Assembly (NCBI GenBank): GCA_964442285.1
Contig: CAYTZH010000070.1
Location: forward strand, 1-16,024
Direction: 5' to 3'
Length of the DNA stretch: 16,024 nt
From: CAYTZH01 sp964442285
GTDB lineage: Bacteria > Myxococcota_A > UBA9160 > JAFDET01
Shown here in pieces: positions 15,601 through 16,024 of the stretch (the first letter of the stretch is position 1; each line of letters begins with the position of its first letter). A program made the translations under genes and the position numbers. The notes below the pieces were generated by a model. That model was given only the letters and a program-made list of their open reading frames with translations, had not been told where the DNA came from and did not search any database.

Positions 15601-16024
15601 CTGAGGAGGCCCTCGCCGCGGCGGCCGCCCGGGACGCCCTCTCCCTCACGGCGGAGGAGCGCCGGGAGCGGCTGAGCCAGGTGCGTCAGAAGCTCGAGGC
15701 CCTGGGCGAGGTCAACCTCGGGGCCATCGAGGAGCACGAGGAGCTGAACGAGCGCTACCGCTTCCTGTCGGAGCAGAAGGCCGACCTGGAGGCCACGGTG
15801 GCGTCGCTGCGGGAGGCCATCGCCCGCATCAACCGCACCAGTCGCAAGCGCTTCCGGGAGACCTTCGACGCCGTGGACGAGCGCTTCCGGGCGAACTTCC
15901 CGCGCCTGTTCCGGGGCGGCAAGGCCAACCTGGTGCTCGGCGAGTCCGACGACGTGCTCGAGGCGGGTGTCGACATCGTCGCCCAGCCGCCCGGCAAGCG
16001 GCTCCAGAACGTGAACCTGCTCTC
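12669..16024 (+). CDS. smc: Chromosome segregation ATPase SMC, 3' truncated
   Basis: The core subunit of bacterial condensin (with ScpA and ScpB), which organises and segregates chromosomes as a dimeric ATPase ring. The frame runs 1118 codons without a stop and leaves the window just before the C-terminal signature (final residues QNVNLL). Seen in order: N-terminal head RIKTLQITGFKSF with Walker A GPNGCGKSN (31-39) and MGEQSPRRLRGKGMDDVIF; EQGQIASIVSAKPDDRR and EEAAGISKYKARR; a long Glu/Arg/Ala-rich coiled coil (about 170-510); a hinge (about 515-670) with AHGIRSLVRDVLEV and VRGGSATSG; a return coiled coil; and the C-terminal head region with LGEVNLGAIEEHEEL, INRTSRKRFRETF and FPRLFRGGKANLVL. 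An Ala/Pro then Glu/Ala-rich low-complexity stretch at about residues 950-990 interrupts the coil near the head. The start is TTG, supported by GAGAGG six bases upstream and by family alignment. A promoter is not clear. Confidence 0.97.
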   Translation, partial: MRIKTLQITGFKSFVDKTVFRFQPGITGIVGPNGCGKSNVVDAMRWCMGEQSPRRLRGKGMDDVIFAGAEGRPPVSMAEVVLTFDNSSGVAPPAFASFSEIQVARRLYRSGESEYLLNKTPCRMRDIVDFFRDTGIGTKGYTIVEQGQIASIVSAKPDDRRALIEEAAGISKYKARRREAERKLEATGQNLVRVNDVLSEIRRQLNTIERQARKAARYKRLRESQRVLELCLARDDRARLLEEVERLRRQRLSEQDRATAFETELAEREAALEEHRLGLAERERLLHQGDEALFALRGEIKELESRIAYENREREALAESVAAKAEERARLGERLRSDEGQASALETELDALERRLADGARAIAEAEAEAGRAGESLRGLEAERDGAQTHLVALLTAIARAEDRLAALDDRRAEIDQRLRAADERIEVGQTEAANAAGEQEHLEQGLRNLLAERDRLMNELRLALQRQERASSVAREAGVSLREAREAREVCRARLASLAELIERREDLSAATRHLLERDELAEAHGIRSLVRDVLEVDRVLERAVGAALSERAGAMVVRGPEGALGAIRALRDAQAGRGVFVPESAEVELPAGIVPLGEPLLARVRARPGFEAVARTLLAGVQLVDDLHEVVSRYGSHPPATFVTPDGDAMTPDGVVRGGSATSGADLFARVNEVRDLEAELARHEAAVERCESTAYELETAAATVSDEVENLRSRHHTAALAVANHEKDLERTRERVKALGEAREGRVAERSALLAESDQSGAERERLEQSLATSRRERGERQTALDALLLRIGAAARELARLESGVTEYRVAHAGRTEKRDRLAEVRDRARAAAAEATAWIARREEEIRAAEARRGELAESVAEAERLLARRLEDEEAARASTAEKRQAFERQAEAVRGVEEEARRLRGEASAAREALGQAELRVREDELRLGHLDESIRERWGVDLATWEPPAADAAPAPAPAASEGEEGEAAAEEALAAAAARDALSLTAEERRERLSQVRQKLEALGEVNLGAIEEHEELNERYRFLSEQKADLEATVASLREAIARINRTSRKRFRETFDAVDERFRANFPRLFRGGKANLVLGESDDVLEAGVDIVAQPPGKRLQNVNLL
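14112..14138 (+). repeat. In-frame 9-base tandem repeat in the smc coiled coil
   Basis: Three consecutive units, CTGCGCGAG then GCGCGCGAG twice, encode (L/A)RE triplets in the first coiled-coil arm of SMC. The unit is a whole number of codons, so copy-number change would lengthen the coil without a frameshift. Probably compositional. Confidence 0.5.

Noticed and set aside
10578..15737. A very long open frame (over 1700 codons) on the minus strand opposite the second ABC subunit and smc
   Set aside because: It lacks any recognisable domain and is made of Leu/Arg/Gly/Ala/His-rich low-complexity sequence expected from the complement of GC-rich genes. The plus strand encodes complete, conserved ABC and SMC proteins across the same bases.

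Overview
The window is a very GC-rich (roughly 70-75% G+C by eye), almost fully coding stretch of a bacterial chromosome. It holds ten protein genes, the first and last cut by the window ends, and no gap longer than about 185 bases. The cell is Gram-negative: it has an MsbA-type lipid A flippase and a WaaE/KdtX-type LPS-core glycosyltransferase. The SMC head sequence, the bifunctional Rel and the extreme third-position GC fit Myxococcota or another lineage of the former Deltaproteobacteria; that placement is an inference from resemblance only. I see no tRNA, rRNA, CRISPR array, insertion sequence or phage gene.

Layout. (1) 1-3625, plus strand: the 3' part of a bifunctional (p)ppGpp synthetase/hydrolase (rel), then a WaaE-like family 2 glycosyltransferase and a family 4 glycosyltransferase. 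The three are joined by TGATG and GTGA overlaps. (2) 3646-8110, minus strand: purM (purine synthesis), a divergent FAD/NAD-type oxidoreductase overlapping purM by 4 bases, and msbA. msbA ends tail-to-tail with the family 4 glycosyltransferase across a 20-base gap that carries a perfect GC palindrome. (3) 8165-12485, plus strand: a small glycosyltransferase of the TIGR04283 type and two ABC exporter half-transporters, again with 4-base overlaps. The exporter pair is clearly heterodimeric: one subunit has Asp in place of the catalytic Glu, and the other has an altered signature (LSAGQ). (4) 12486-12668: an intergenic region with a nested inverted repeat and paired C-tracts. (5) 12669-window end: the chromosome-segregation ATPase SMC, starting at TTG and cut just before its C-terminal ABC signature.

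Working together: the two outer blocks concern envelope glycan and lipid assembly and export (three glycosyltransferases, one MsbA homodimer, one heterodimeric exporter). They are interleaved with housekeeping genes (rel, purM, smc). The most system-like unit is the overlapping trio glycosyltransferase + heterodimeric exporter, which could make and export a glycosylated product; its substrate cannot be read from the sequence. A near-perfect -35 box lies exactly on the first possible purM start codon, which argues for the downstream GTG start and perhaps a leaderless message. Overall this is mostly an ordinary core-genome region, and no clearly unprecedented system is visible.
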